Program-made: the position numbers and the translations under genes
From: JBHHYU01 sp046757725
GTDB lineage: Bacteria > Desulfobacterota > Binatia > UBA9968
DNA length: 64,000 nucleotides
NCBI GenBank assembly: GCA_046757725.1
Contig: JBHHYU010000003.1
Coordinates: 33,881-97,880, forward strand
Direction of reading: 5' to 3'
In this document: piece after piece, positions 53,560 through 62,275 of the stretch
Position numbering within the stretch: position 1 is the stretch's first letter
How the letters are laid out: each line of letters opens with the position of its first letter
Notes under the pieces: model-generated
Told to the model about the DNA's origin: nothing
Database searches by the model: none
The model's input: only the letters and a program-made list of their open reading frames with translations

Positions 53560-54552
53560 ATGGTTGAGTCACATAGATCTGTCGTAAAATTTGGATTTAT
53601 TTCAGCTCTGGTTCTTGGCCTTTCCGTCTCCCCGCTCTTTGTCGGGAAAGGTTTGGCCTGGAAACCAAAAAAACCCATCGAATTTATCATCATGGCGGGT
53701 AAAGGCGGAGGCGCGGATAAGATGGCTCGCTTGATGCAAACCGTTGTGGCAAAGCACAAGTTTTCCTCCAAGCCTTTGATTCCCATCAACAAGCCCGGCG
53801 GGTCAGGCGCCGAGTCGTTGATTTATCTGAAGCAACATAAGGGAGATAATCATGTTATCATGGTTACCCTTAATAGTTTTTATACGACACCGTTGCGTCA
53901 GCCGAAACTTAAGGTCGATATCTCGAAGTTCACTCCGATCGGACGGATGGCCGAGGATACCTTTCTCTTGTGGGTGAATAAAGACAGCGGCATCAAGAAC
54001 GTTAAGCAGTTCGTCAAAGCAGCCAAGGCCAAGGGTAGTAATTGGATCATGGCCGGTACAGGCAAAGGACAGGAAGACCAGTTACTGACGAGCTTTCTTA
54101 ATTCGGCTTACGGCCTCAAAATGAAGTATGTTCCCTTCAAAGGTGGGGGAAGAGTAGCTAAAGAGCTGGCGGGGAACCAGGCCAACTCAACTGTGAACAA
54201 TCCTTCGGAGCAACTCGGTTTCTACCAAGCCGGCAAAACGGTGCCGCTAGCGGCCTTCACCCCGACTCGCCTTCCGATGTTTAAAGATGCCCCGACCTTT
54301 AAAGAGCTCGGAAAAAACTTTGTCTACTTCATGCAGCGCAGCGTTGTTGGAGCGCCTGGGATGAGCAAGGGAGCAGAGAAGTTTTACAGAGGCCTCTTCA
54401 AAAAGGTCTACGCTTCCGCCGAGTGGCAGAAGTACATGAAGAAAAAGAGCCTGCAGGGTGAATTCTTAACCGGCAAGGCGCTCAAGAAATACTGGGCGAG
54501 GGAGAAGAAGAACCACCGGAAGATGTTAAAGAACATCGGGGAAATCAAGTAG
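53560..54552 (+). CDS. tctC: Tripartite tricarboxylate transporter binding protein TctC
   Basis: 330-residue periplasmic binding protein of the TctC/BugD type. Signal peptide about 1-33 (GFISALVLGLSVSPLFVG). Mature part has the family's IEFIIMAGKGGGADKMAR, NKPGGSGAESL, GTGKGQEDQLLT and FKGGGRVAKELAGNQ. Family members bind carboxylates, amino acids or related acids with high affinity. ATG 53560 has a consensus ribosome site; a structured leader precedes it. First gene of tctCBA. Ligand not predictable. Confidence 0.9.
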   Translation: MVESHRSVVKFGFISALVLGLSVSPLFVGKGLAWKPKKPIEFIIMAGKGGGADKMARLMQTVVAKHKFSSKPLIPINKPGGSGAESLIYLKQHKGDNHVIMVTLNSFYTTPLRQPKLKVDISKFTPIGRMAEDTFLLWVNKDSGIKNVKQFVKAAKAKGSNWIMAGTGKGQEDQLLTSFLNSAYGLKMKYVPFKGGGRVAKELAGNQANSTVNNPSEQLGFYQAGKTVPLAAFTPTRLPMFKDAPTFKELGKNFVYFMQRSVVGAPGMSKGAEKFYRGLFKKVYASAEWQKYMKKKSLQGEFLTGKALKKYWAREKKNHRKMLKNIGEIK

Positions 54553-54598
54553 TTGTGTTTAAGCTGCAGGGTTCGAAAAGAGGGAGAGGATCAATGGC

Positions 54599-55096
54599 AT
54601 GCGATGGGCAGAGTTAATCATGGCTGCCGTTATGGCGATCTTTTCCCTTGACTTGATGTGGAAAAGCATGGAACTCCCCATCGGCTGGATTCCTGGTGAG
54701 GGTCCAGGTGGTGGGGCGTTTCCTTTCTGGTTATCTACGGGGATGCTCATCTGCTCGGGGTGGGTAATCCTGCGTTGGTTCAGACAGACAAGCCCGCCAT
54801 CCCAATCCACCGAGCCCTATATGGACAAGCGGGCCTTCAAATTCTTTCTCATCAGCGCGGGTTCGCTAACGGTGATGATCGGATCGATCCGGTTCATCGG
54901 AATCTATGGGGTGCTCCCGCTTTTTCTCATCTTTTATATGAGGTTCGTGGGTCGGCACGCATGGTTGCCTACTGTGGCACTGGCGGTCACCACGCCCATT
55001 GCCATCTTCTTATTCTTTGAAATTGCCTTGAATATCACCTTGCCCAAAGGTCTAACCGAACCGCTGTTTTATCCGTTGTACGACTTCTTCTTTTGA
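54599..55096 (+). CDS. tctB: Tripartite tricarboxylate transporter small subunit TctB
   Basis: 165-residue membrane protein with four helices, including one after a conserved IPGEGPGGGAFPFWLS loop (about 28-45) characteristic of the small TTT subunit. ATG 54599 follows GAGAGGA by about nine bases. It lies between the binding protein (46 bases) and the large permease (82 bases). Required for transport with TctA, though its exact role is unknown. Confidence 0.85.
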   Translation: MRWAELIMAAVMAIFSLDLMWKSMELPIGWIPGEGPGGGAFPFWLSTGMLICSGWVILRWFRQTSPPSQSTEPYMDKRAFKFFLISAGSLTVMIGSIRFIGIYGVLPLFLIFYMRFVGRHAWLPTVALAVTTPIAIFLFFEIALNITLPKGLTEPLFYPLYDFFF

Positions 55097-55178
55097 TGTC
55101 TGCCTCGATTGGCGGTTACGCTTAGTTCGGTCTTTATCGAATGTGGTGGATTTATATGCTTGAATATAGGGCTAATCC

Positions 55179-56687
55179 GTGATGGATACATTCCAACATC
55201 TCATTAGTGGATTCCTGATTGCCTTTCAGCCGTTAAATTTAACGCTCGTCATATTTGGTTGCACGGTTGGTCTTTTTGTCGGTGCCATGCCGGGCTTGGG
55301 TTCGGTGAATGGAGTGGCGATCCTATTACCCATGACATTTCTCGTCCCGCCGACATCGGCCATTATTTTTTTAGCGGCGCTTTACTATGGCGCCATGTAC
55401 GGTGGTGCTATCAGCTCCATCATGCTGGGTATCCCGGGGGCGTCGACGGCGGTTGCAACTACCTTCGACGGGCGGCCGCTGGCGTTGCAAGGACTTGCGG
55501 ACAGAGCCTTGGTAGCGGCTGCTACGGCCTCATTTATTGGTGGGACCATCTCGATAATCCTGTTTACCCTGTTTGCGCCTCCACTCGCTGAGATGGCCCT
55601 GGCCTTTGGGTCACCTGAGGAATTTGCGCTCATGTTTTTGGCATTCGCGACTTTTATTGGGTTAGGCGGTGAGGAGGTTCCAAAGACACTCTTCTCGATC
55701 TTCATTGGGCTGGTTATGAGTGCCGTGGGACTGGACATCATAAGTGGACAACCGCGGCTGATCTTCATGGACCTTCCCGGTTTTTACCACGGGATCAACT
55801 TCCTCGTGTTGGCAATCGGCATCTATGGGATCGGGGAAATTTTGTGGACCATTGAGACCAGTAAGGGGGACGTGCAAATGTCTCAGGCCACGATCTCGGT
55901 CCGCCGCATCTTTGAGAGCCTGATGCAGCTGAGACACAGTCTCAAGACCTTGGTCATGGGCTCCTTCTTGGGCTACTTCGTCGGAGTTTTACCCGCTGCC
56001 GGCGCCACCCCGGGGTCGCTGATGGCTTACGGAGTCGCCAAGTCCATGTCGAAGAGCCCGGAGAGTTTCGGAAAGGGCAATGTGGAGGGAGTCGTTGCGC
56101 CGGAATCGGCCAATAACGCGGCCAGCACAGGGGCTATGTTACCGATGCTGACCCTCGGCATCCCCGGCTCACCCACCACCGCGATCCTCTTGGGTGGGAT
56201 GGTAATCTGGGGGCTTGAGCCCGGGCCCATGCTGTTTGTCGATCATACGAATTTTGTCTGGGGACTCATTGCGAGTCTTTACGCAGCTAATCTTTTCGCA
56301 TTATTGATCAACATCGCCTTTATACCGATGTTTATATGGGTGTTGAAGCTGCCCTTTACCATCCTCGCGCCGATTATCTTCATCCTTTGTGTCGTGGGGG
56401 GCTACGCGCCGACTCAGGACATGCACGATGTCTGGTTGATGCTGATCTTTGGCGTTGTCGGCTATCTGATGCGCAAGCTCGACTATCCTATGGCGCCGGC
56501 AGTTCTAGCCATTGTACTGGGCCCGCTGGCGGAGGCATCGATGCGCCAGTCTCTGATCATTTCGAGTGGCTCATTCTCTATTTTCTTTGTGCGGCCCATT
56601 GCGGGGACAATCACGGCCATTGCAATAACTTTGTTTGTCTTCCCGCTTGTCAAAATCGTAATCAACTCCATCAGGCGGCGGTTGTGA
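55179..56687 (+). CDS. tctA: Tripartite tricarboxylate transporter large permease TctA
   Basis: 502-residue inner-membrane permease with about twelve helices. Family glycine/proline loops are GAMPGLGSVNGVAILLPMT, GIPGASTAVATTFDG and GIPGSPTTAILLGGMVIWGL, pairing the two halves. It drives secondary, probably H+- or Na+-coupled, uptake of the ligand delivered by TctC. GTG 55179 and ATG 55182 are both possible starts. Last gene of a complete tctCBA operon. Confidence 0.93.
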   Translation: MMDTFQHLISGFLIAFQPLNLTLVIFGCTVGLFVGAMPGLGSVNGVAILLPMTFLVPPTSAIIFLAALYYGAMYGGAISSIMLGIPGASTAVATTFDGRPLALQGLADRALVAAATASFIGGTISIILFTLFAPPLAEMALAFGSPEEFALMFLAFATFIGLGGEEVPKTLFSIFIGLVMSAVGLDIISGQPRLIFMDLPGFYHGINFLVLAIGIYGIGEILWTIETSKGDVQMSQATISVRRIFESLMQLRHSLKTLVMGSFLGYFVGVLPAAGATPGSLMAYGVAKSMSKSPESFGKGNVEGVVAPESANNAASTGAMLPMLTLGIPGSPTTAILLGGMVIWGLEPGPMLFVDHTNFVWGLIASLYAANLFALLINIAFIPMFIWVLKLPFTILAPIIFILCVVGGYAPTQDMHDVWLMLIFGVVGYLMRKLDYPMAPAVLAIVLGPLAEASMRQSLIISSGSFSIFFVRPIAGTITAIAITLFVFPLVKIVINSIRRRL

Positions 56688-56816
56688 GAGCATCGTTTAT
56701 TGATAAGGAAATACGCAACATGTCTTCCTCAAACATCCCGTAGCTGAAGATAAAGGGGCAAATAAAAATCCGGGGAGTGGTTAAAAAAAAGACTTTCTGT
56801 AGGCTTTCGGTTTGGC

Positions 56817-57278
56817 TTATCTCTGATTTTTCGTTTTTTTCTTCTGTATGCCCTTAACTTGTCTGCCTGTATCTTTGCCAACGGCAGAAGACGCGACCCA
56901 TCCGACAGCGCCCTTGCGTGTCTTGACCATATACCACGCCTCACCACTGCCGAAGGCCTGGCCAAGTGGTATAAGTTTTTCCCCGTCCTCAAGTTTGGTC
57001 ACTGCCTCGGAATGTTTATCTTGGCGCGTATAAAGATAAATTGGTTTTCCTTTAACAGAAAGCATGGGGGGAAGAGCATGTATAGGAAGCTGCTCGGCTC
57101 CTTCCGAACGATTCACCGTCCCAAACATTTTTACCCCACGATGATGCCCCTTTGGTCTCTTTAACGTCCCTAACTGTTTGCCGTATTCGAATATGCCTTG
57201 AGCCTTTGTTTCTTGCTGAGCAAAAAAGAACGACATCGAAACCAAAACTCCAACTAAAATCCATCTCGTGCACATCAT
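56817..57278 (-). CDS. Secreted SH3-domain protein
   Basis: 153-residue exported protein: signal peptide about 1-26 (WILVGVLVSMSFFFA), a polar linker, then a bacterial SH3 domain at about 75-135 (PIYLYTRQDKHSEAVTKLED, EAWYMVKTRKGAVGWVAS) and a Lys-rich tail. The SH3 segment closely parallels the C-terminal domain of the TlpA-SH3 protein at 18618-19481 (YVYAQQDRHSEKIDKLEAG, AWYRVRTPEGVVGWVS). SH3 domains of this type bind cell-wall peptides or metals. Upstream on the same strand is a tiny secreted basic peptide gene. Function unknown. Confidence 0.8.
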   Translation of the reverse strand: MMCTRWILVGVLVSMSFFFAQQETKAQGIFEYGKQLGTLKRPKGHHRGVKMFGTVNRSEGAEQLPIHALPPMLSVKGKPIYLYTRQDKHSEAVTKLEDGEKLIPLGQAFGSGEAWYMVKTRKGAVGWVASSAVGKDTGRQVKGIQKKKTKNQR

Positions 57279-57361
57279 TCTACTCCTCTTGGTTAATTGC
57301 TCATTGAACCGGTTTTATGGAAAGACACTCATAAAGTTTTTTGAAATGGGCTTCCTGGTGG

Positions 57362-57481
57362 TTACTTCCTGCGCCTCTTCTTGCTTACTTTTCGCTTGCT
57401 CTTTCCGTGTAAGACTGCCGGGACGGCTATGAGCGCTACTATAAGCAGAACGCACAGAAACCCAAACTTAGGTGTCTTCAT
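57362..57481 (-). CDS. 39-residue signal-anchored basic peptide (hypothetical)
   Basis: ATG 57481 to TAA 57362 encodes 39 residues: two Lys, a hydrophobic core LCVLLIVALIAVPAVL and a strongly basic tail KSKRKVSKKRRRK. The pattern is a signal peptide or single-helix anchor with a cationic end. The ribosome site is weak (AGGG about 13 bases upstream). It lies 83 bases upstream of the secreted SH3 gene on the same strand, so the two may be co-transcribed. Real-protein status is moderate; no family is known to me. Confidence 0.4.
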   Translation of the reverse strand: MKTPKFGFLCVLLIVALIAVPAVLHGKSKRKVSKKRRRK

Positions 57482-58134
57482 TAGATTGAAACATCCCTAA
57501 TCGGTCGTTTCATTGAATTGTGCCGTGATATGGCTACGCAAGATTTGTACCAATAAGAACAAAACAGGCCTGCTCAATCGAAGAGTCTGTTTTTACTGGG
57601 GGATTCAATTTTCCCGGCAGTGCAGAAGAGGTATCCGGTGACAAGTTCGCCCTACCCAATGACGAAGTCGTCACCGGCGAACCGAGGCTTGCGAGCTGCA
57701 TCAAGGTTTTGTGTTTTTGTCAACTCTAATCATATGCTCGTGCCATTCCCGTTCTCGGTAGGTTATTCGCAGGCCGTCATAGACTTTCTCTCTCAAAAAC
57801 GCTTCGACCCTGCTTTTTATCTTTTTTTCTGCCTTTTTCCGGTGTCTTTTATTCAACGAAGGATTCCTTTTGAATCGCCAATGGCACGGGGGTTTCTGCT
57901 AATCAGCCGAGCTTTGTGGCACCGCCGGCTTGTCCTGGGCAGGATGTGTGAGCTCTCGTAATAACACTTACCCTTTGTTTACAATGACCACCAGCCGTCT
58001 CCGCTTGCAGCTCCTAGTTCCGACCCCTTTACTATCACTCCTGGTCACTCGCTCGAACCATTAAGGATATCTCGCCGCCTATAAGTAAAGGACACTGATG
58101 TCGTACACCTTATTATTGACTTTTCGGTTAAACT
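57482..58134. other. Gene-poor spacer
   Basis: About 650 bases with no recognisable family. A possible 51-residue minus-strand frame (57701-57856) is listed separately. The plus-strand frame through 57620-57961 has no ribosome site and is rejected. No repeat or RNA gene detected. Confidence 0.35.
57701..57856 (-). CDS. Possible 51-residue basic protein (doubtful)
   Basis: TTG 57856 follows AAAAGGA by about eight bases and opens 51 codons of strongly basic, helical-looking sequence (NKRHRKKAEKKIKSRVEAF, then YDGLRITYREREWHEH). The start is not ATG, no family is recognised and the region is otherwise empty. It could be a remnant of a longer protein, since the composition is unlike random frames. 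Confidence 0.22.
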   Translation of the reverse strand: MNKRHRKKAEKKIKSRVEAFLREKVYDGLRITYREREWHEHMIRVDKNTKP

Positions 58135-58515
58135 TCACGCCGACTGTTTTTTTAATAACTCCTCAATAGCAGCCCCCAATTCATACAAGGTAAAAGGCTT
58201 CGCGATATAACTATCACAGCCGCTTGCCAAACATTTTTCCTTATGTCCTGACCCAGCCATAGCTGTTGCGGCAAGTATAGGAATCGCTTGAGTTTTTGGA
58301 TTCTTCCGTATCTTAGTAGCCAATTGGAATCCATCCATCACAGGCATCTTCATGTCCATAACAATAACGTCAGGCAATCGTGAGGTAGCTATCTCAATGC
58401 CCTCCAATCCATTCGTTGCAGTTGTGACGTTATAACCGAGAGACCTCAGTTTTTTTTGCATCGCTTCGAGAAGTAATAAGTTATCATCCACTAAAAGGAG
58501 CCGTTTCTTCATCAT
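58135..58515 (-). CDS. Stand-alone response-regulator receiver protein
   Basis: 126-residue CheY-like receiver with nothing else attached. Phosphoacceptor Asp54 in VIVMDMKMPVMDG, acidic pair LLLVDDNLL (Asp10-Asp11), Thr/Ala switch region AATAMAGSG and Lys106 in YIAKPFT. It passes a phosphoryl signal to a partner; no kinase lies beside it. Its start ATG 58515 overlaps the stop of the preceding small frame (ATGA), suggesting translational coupling, as no separate ribosome site is visible. The PAS-DHp-receiver at 7498 is a distant receiver relative. Confidence 0.9.
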   Translation of the reverse strand: MMKKRLLLVDDNLLLLEAMQKKLRSLGYNVTTATNGLEGIEIATSRLPDVIVMDMKMPVMDGFQLATKIRKNPKTQAIPILAATAMAGSGHKEKCLASGCDSYIAKPFTLYELGAAIEELLKKQSA

Positions 58516-58880
58516 CCGTCAAAGTTATGAGTCGCTAATTCGTCTGCTAAAAACATGTTTTCTATTCGGTTTATATCTGCAGGTAAAGCAAGTAGCGCCA
58601 ATTTGGGTCTCCTTCTCGGCTTCTCGGGCTTAGGATGAGGATACCGACGTTGCCGTTGTGATCGAGACAGACGCGATAGGGTAATATAGCCCTTAACACA
58701 CGGCGTTGTCTCAACTAAGGGGTTCGTATCGTCGAAGTCGAAAGATGGTTGGTGGCAGCTGTGCCCATTTCCCTTTTTGGCTACTTTTCCATGGGTGGTC
58801 AAGATACCTCCCGTCGGTGGAACTACGCACCCGAACCGAAATGCGCCTCGAAAGCTGGAGATACCATTGGCAGTTGTCAT
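58512..58880 (-). CDS. Hypothetical protein coupled to the receiver gene
   Basis: 122-codon frame ending in ATGA overlap with the receiver gene. Composition is Pro-, Arg- and His-rich in the middle (RRYPHPKPEKPRRRPKLALLAL), no family or motif recognised. The coupling overlap and the lack of another ribosome site for the receiver gene are the only support. It may instead be a chance frame with the receiver gene started otherwise. Confidence 0.3.
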   Translation of the reverse strand: MTTANGISSFRGAFRFGCVVPPTGGILTTHGKVAKKGNGHSCHQPSFDFDDTNPLVETTPCVKGYITLSRLSRSQRQRRYPHPKPEKPRRRPKLALLALPADINRIENMFLADELATHNFDG

Positions 58881-59094
58881 TGAGCCAACCTACAGCGGAC
58901 CCACTTTTTAGGTTCACGGCTCTGATCTCTATCCGACACCTTGCCTGCCAAGCAGGTACATTTTCCCCGACCGAATCAGAGTTGTCAACCAGGGATTTGT
59001 TTCGGCTTTTTCTACAATCGATTATGCATTGAACCTGTTATTATTTAAGGGGGTAGCGAACTAAAAGAAATTGAAAGGTGAAAAGGAGAGAATA

Positions 59095-59202
59095 ATGCAA
59101 AGACTCAAATGGAAACAATTGTTTACGGTCATTTTCATGACTGAAGTGTTATGGGTCATCCATCTGGACCCTCAGACTTTGATGCTTCTCCTGATTGTAT
59201 AG
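59095..59202 (+). CDS. 35-residue single-helix membrane peptide (hypothetical)
   Basis: ATG 59095 follows AAAAGGAGAG by a consensus spacing and encodes MQRLKWKQLFTVIFMTEVLW and a second hydrophobic half ending LMLLLIV, TAG 59200-59202. A basic N-terminus and two hydrophobic patches suggest a small inner-membrane protein. The ribosome site is among the best in the window. No family recognised; no coupled neighbour on this strand until the Nudix gene. Confidence 0.45.
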   Translation: MQRLKWKQLFTVIFMTEVLWVIHLDPQTLMLLLIV

Positions 59203-59276
59203 GATTTGAGGTGTGCTTTTGATTATTGAAAATAGGATCGCAGAGATCAGGGGGCACATTAGGGTCACGACCAGAA

Positions 59277-59300
59277 GGGTTGCTTGAGCGGTTGACCGCT
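59277..59300. repeat. Palindromic repeat, copy 2 (AGCGGTTGACCGCT core)
   Basis: GGGTTGCTTGAGCGGTTGACCGCT matches the element at 45717-45739 at 21 of 24 aligned positions, with the same 6-bp stem AGCGGT/ACCGCT. A second short hairpin (AAAAGC-GT-GCTTTT) follows at about 59322-59335. It lies upstream of the initiator tRNA gene in genome order. Confidence 0.5.
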
Positions 59301-59409
59301 TACACGACACGGTGGTAACAAAAAAGCGTGCTTTTGTGAAGATTACTAGTAAAACCACTGCAGAGAGCTTATGAGCGGGCGAGGTGTGGTATCTAGTTTA
59401 TAAAAAGGT

Positions 59410-59486
59410 TGGTTGCGGGGCCGGGATTTGAACCCGGGACCTCAAGGTTATGAGCCTTGCGAGCTACCAGACTGCTCCACCCCGCG
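59410..59486 (-). tRNA. Initiator tRNA-fMet(CAT)
   Basis: A 77-base cloverleaf on the minus strand: acceptor CGCGGGG/CCCCGCA with the C1-A72 mismatch typical of bacterial initiator tRNA, D stem GAGC/GCTC with A11-U24, anticodon loop CTCATAA (anticodon CAT at 59452-59450), T arm CCGGG-TTCAAAT-CCCGG, A73 and an encoded CCA. The anticodon stem is CAAGG/CCTTG, so the usual three G-C pairs at 29-31/39-41 are reduced to two plus an A-U. Confidence 0.95.
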
Positions 59487-59548
59487 GTAAGTCGATCTGC
59501 TATCTCTTTTACCTTGACATTTCTCAAGAGTCAAGGTGTGGTGAATAA

Positions 59549-59992
59549 ATGGATGCTCCATTGTTGACGGTTGATATCATTATTGAGTTCAAAGACGAGA
59601 GTGGTATCGTCCTGATCAATAGAAAGAATCCGCCTTTTGGATGGGCGCTGCCGGGCGGCTTTGTCGACTACGGAGAGAGCGTGGAAATGGCCGCGGTGAG
59701 AGAGGCAAGGGAAGAGACCTCCCTGAATGTCCTTTTGATCGAGCAGTTTTACACTTACTCCGATCCCAGCCGTGATCCCCGCCACCACACGGTTTCCACG
59801 GTGTTCATAGCCACGGCTGGTGGTATTCCCAAGGGGGGTGATGATGCTCAAGAGGCGCGAATATATACTGAGGAGCATCTGCCCAATCCCCTTGTGTTTG
59901 ATCATGCCCAGATCCTCAGGGACTATTTCCGTTACAGAGAAACCGGCAAGAGACCTGAAATTTTTCCGAAGGCAAGGGTGGATACTTTTTAA
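59549..59992 (+). CDS. Nudix hydrolase
   Basis: 147-residue Nudix-fold pyrophosphatase. The box G-x5-E-x7-R-E-U-x-E-E-x-G-U runs from Gly37 to Leu59 (GGFVDYGESVEMAAVREARE, then ETSL); the final Gly is Ser58 and the metal-binding glutamates Glu52, Glu55 and Glu56 are kept. It would hydrolyse nucleoside-diphosphate-linked compounds such as ADP-ribose, NADH or oxidised NTPs; the FEPXXR-free tail gives no further hint. ATG 59549 lies about ten bases after AGGTG. Malate synthase G follows 102 bases later. Confidence 0.9.
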   Translation: MDAPLLTVDIIIEFKDESGIVLINRKNPPFGWALPGGFVDYGESVEMAAVREAREETSLNVLLIEQFYTYSDPSRDPRHHTVSTVFIATAGGIPKGGDDAQEARIYTEEHLPNPLVFDHAQILRDYFRYRETGKRPEIFPKARVDTF

Positions 59993-60094
59993 GAGGAGCA
60001 ACAGTTCCCCCTTTCAACTGAAAAGTTAATCGAGGTAAATCGGACCATTGCCATAGCGCCACTTAGCTAAAACGGGATAAAAGGGAGACAAAAG

Positions 60095-62275
60095 ATGGCA
60101 AATAGAGTCGCAGTGGGCGGACTAAGAGTAGATAAGACATTGTATGATCTGGTGCGAAACGAGATCGGGCCCGGTACAGGTGTGGAACCAGATGCCTTTT
60201 GGGCCTCACTCGGTGGGATCGTTAGAGATTTAGCCCCTAAAAACAGGAAACTTTTGGAAAAACGGGATGCATTGCAGAGAGAAATTGACGCATGGTGTCT
60301 GGCCAGAAAAGGCCAGCTTATCAACAGGGAAGAATACAAGAAATTTCTGTTGGAAATAGGTTACCTGGTTCCTGAAGGTGAAGATTTTCAGGTGAGCACG
60401 GCAAACGTGGATCCCGAGATAGCGAAGGTATCCGGGCCCCAGTTGGTGGTGCCACTGGACAATGCCCGTTATGCGCTCAACGCAGCCAATGCGCGATGGG
60501 GTAGTCTGTATGATGCGCTGTATGGCACGAATGTCATTCCGGAGGAAGACAGAGCCGAGAAAGGGGAGACCTATAATCCCATACGCGGCGCAAAGGTGAT
60601 AGCAGAAACGGAGGTATTCCTAGATGAGGTGGTCGGCCTTGAGCAGGGAAAGTTTTCCGAAGTCACCCAATTCACGCTCAAAGATGTTGCGGGGAGAAAA
60701 CAGTTGTTTGCGATCCTCAAGAGCGGTCAGAATGTGGGCTTGGCAGACCCAGGCCGGTTTGTTGGCTTCAATGAGAAGGAGAAAAAACTCAGCGGTCTTT
60801 TGCTCAAAAACAATGGATTGCACATAGAGATCCAGACTGATCGAGATCATCCTATTGGTAAAGCCCATCCCGCGGGGGTGAAAGACGTGGTGCTGGAGGC
60901 AGCCATCACCACCATTCAAGATTGCGAAGACTCTGTCGCCACGGTAGATGCAGCTGACAAGACAAAAGTTTACAGGCATTGGACGGGCATCATGAAAGGC
61001 ACGCTTGAAGCGACCTTTGAAAAGAACGGGGAGCCAATGACCCGGAGGCTTAATCAGGATAAAACTTTCACATCCCCTGACGGAAAAACCATCACCCTAT
61101 ACGGTAGAAGTATGCTGCTTGTCCGCAATGTGGGTGTTCACATGTACACCGATTCAGTGACCACGGCAGACGGCCGGGAAATTCCGGAGGGATTCCTCGA
61201 CGCCATGGTCACCACGCTGGCGGCCATGCACGACCTCAAAAGAACCGGAAAATACACGAACAGCCGTACCGGCAGCGTTTATATCGTAAAGCCCAAATTG
61301 CATAGCCCGGAAGAAGTGGCAGCTACGGTAGAGTTGTTTGAAAGAGTAGAGGATGCCCTCGGTCTTGAGAGGAAAACGCTAAAAATCGGTATCATGGATG
61401 AGGAACGACGCCTCACGGTTAATCTGAAAGAAGCCATACGTATGGCAAAAGACCGAGTCGTGTTTATTAACACAGGCTTCCTTGATAGGACTGGCGATGA
61501 GATTCATACCAGCATGAACTTGGGCCCTATGCTGCCTAAGCCAGAGATCAAAATCCAGCCCTGGATGAACGCATATGAGGACTGGAATGTCGATATCGGT
61601 ATTACAACGGGTCTGATCGGGAAGGCCCAGATCGGCAAAGGGATGTGGACCATGCCAGATGAAATGCGACGGATGGTAGAAACTAAGATTGCCCATCCTG
61701 AGGCTGGTGCCAATACGGCCTGGGTACCTTCGCCCACGGCCGCCACACTCCACGTTTTGCACTATCACAAGGTCAATGTCGCAAAAAGGCTGAAAGAACT
61801 TTCAAAAAGAGATCGCGCAAGTCTGGGTGATATCCTTTCACCTCCCCTGTTAGACAGAAAGTTGACGCCGAAGGAGATACAACAAGAGCTGGATAACAAT
61901 ACTCAGGGAATCCTTGGGTATGTTGTGCGCTGGGTCGACCAGGGGATCGGCTGTTCTAAAGTACCGGACATCCATGACATTGGGTTGATGGAAGACCGGG
62001 CGACGCTGCGTATATCCAGTCAGCACATCGCCAACTGGCTGTATCACGGGATTGTGACCGAGCAGCAGGTCCGAGAGACCTTTAAGAGGATGGCCGAGGT
62101 TGTTGACAGGCAAAACAAGTCCGATCCGAATTATCGAAACATGGCACCCCAATTTGACAAAAGCATGGGATTTCAAGCCGCGCTAGATCTTGTCTTCAAG
62201 GGGAGAGAGGTGGCCAACGGCTATACCGAACCTGTACTTCATGCACGCCGCCGAGAAGTCAAAGCAGCACGATAG
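60095..62275 (+). CDS. glcB: Malate synthase G
   Basis: 726-residue monomeric malate synthase, condensing glyoxylate and acetyl-CoA to malate. Landmarks: AANARWGSLYDALYGTNVIPE, AITTIQDCEDSVATVDAADK, NVGVHMYTD, NLGPMLPKPEIKIQPWMNAY and the C-terminal KVPDIHDIGLMEDRATLRI. Length is typical of isoform G, which acts in glycolate/glyoxylate use. AAAAGGGAG precedes ATG 60095. No isocitrate lyase or glycolate oxidase in the window, so glyoxylate must come from elsewhere, for example glycine or glycolate metabolism. Confidence 0.97.
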   Translation: MANRVAVGGLRVDKTLYDLVRNEIGPGTGVEPDAFWASLGGIVRDLAPKNRKLLEKRDALQREIDAWCLARKGQLINREEYKKFLLEIGYLVPEGEDFQVSTANVDPEIAKVSGPQLVVPLDNARYALNAANARWGSLYDALYGTNVIPEEDRAEKGETYNPIRGAKVIAETEVFLDEVVGLEQGKFSEVTQFTLKDVAGRKQLFAILKSGQNVGLADPGRFVGFNEKEKKLSGLLLKNNGLHIEIQTDRDHPIGKAHPAGVKDVVLEAAITTIQDCEDSVATVDAADKTKVYRHWTGIMKGTLEATFEKNGEPMTRRLNQDKTFTSPDGKTITLYGRSMLLVRNVGVHMYTDSVTTADGREIPEGFLDAMVTTLAAMHDLKRTGKYTNSRTGSVYIVKPKLHSPEEVAATVELFERVEDALGLERKTLKIGIMDEERRLTVNLKEAIRMAKDRVVFINTGFLDRTGDEIHTSMNLGPMLPKPEIKIQPWMNAYEDWNVDIGITTGLIGKAQIGKGMWTMPDEMRRMVETKIAHPEAGANTAWVPSPTAATLHVLHYHKVNVAKRLKELSKRDRASLGDILSPPLLDRKLTPKEIQQELDNNTQGILGYVVRWVDQGIGCSKVPDIHDIGLMEDRATLRISSQHIANWLYHGIVTEQQVRETFKRMAEVVDRQNKSDPNYRNMAPQFDKSMGFQAALDLVFKGREVANGYTEPVLHARRREVKAAR

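Noticed and set aside
57620..57961. 113-codon plus-strand frame in the spacer after the SH3 gene
   Set aside because: No ribosome site; the opposite strand has a more protein-like basic frame, itself doubtful.
58706..59032. 108-codon plus-strand frame
   Set aside because: Antisense to the small frame coupled to the receiver gene; no family likeness on either side, and no ribosome site.
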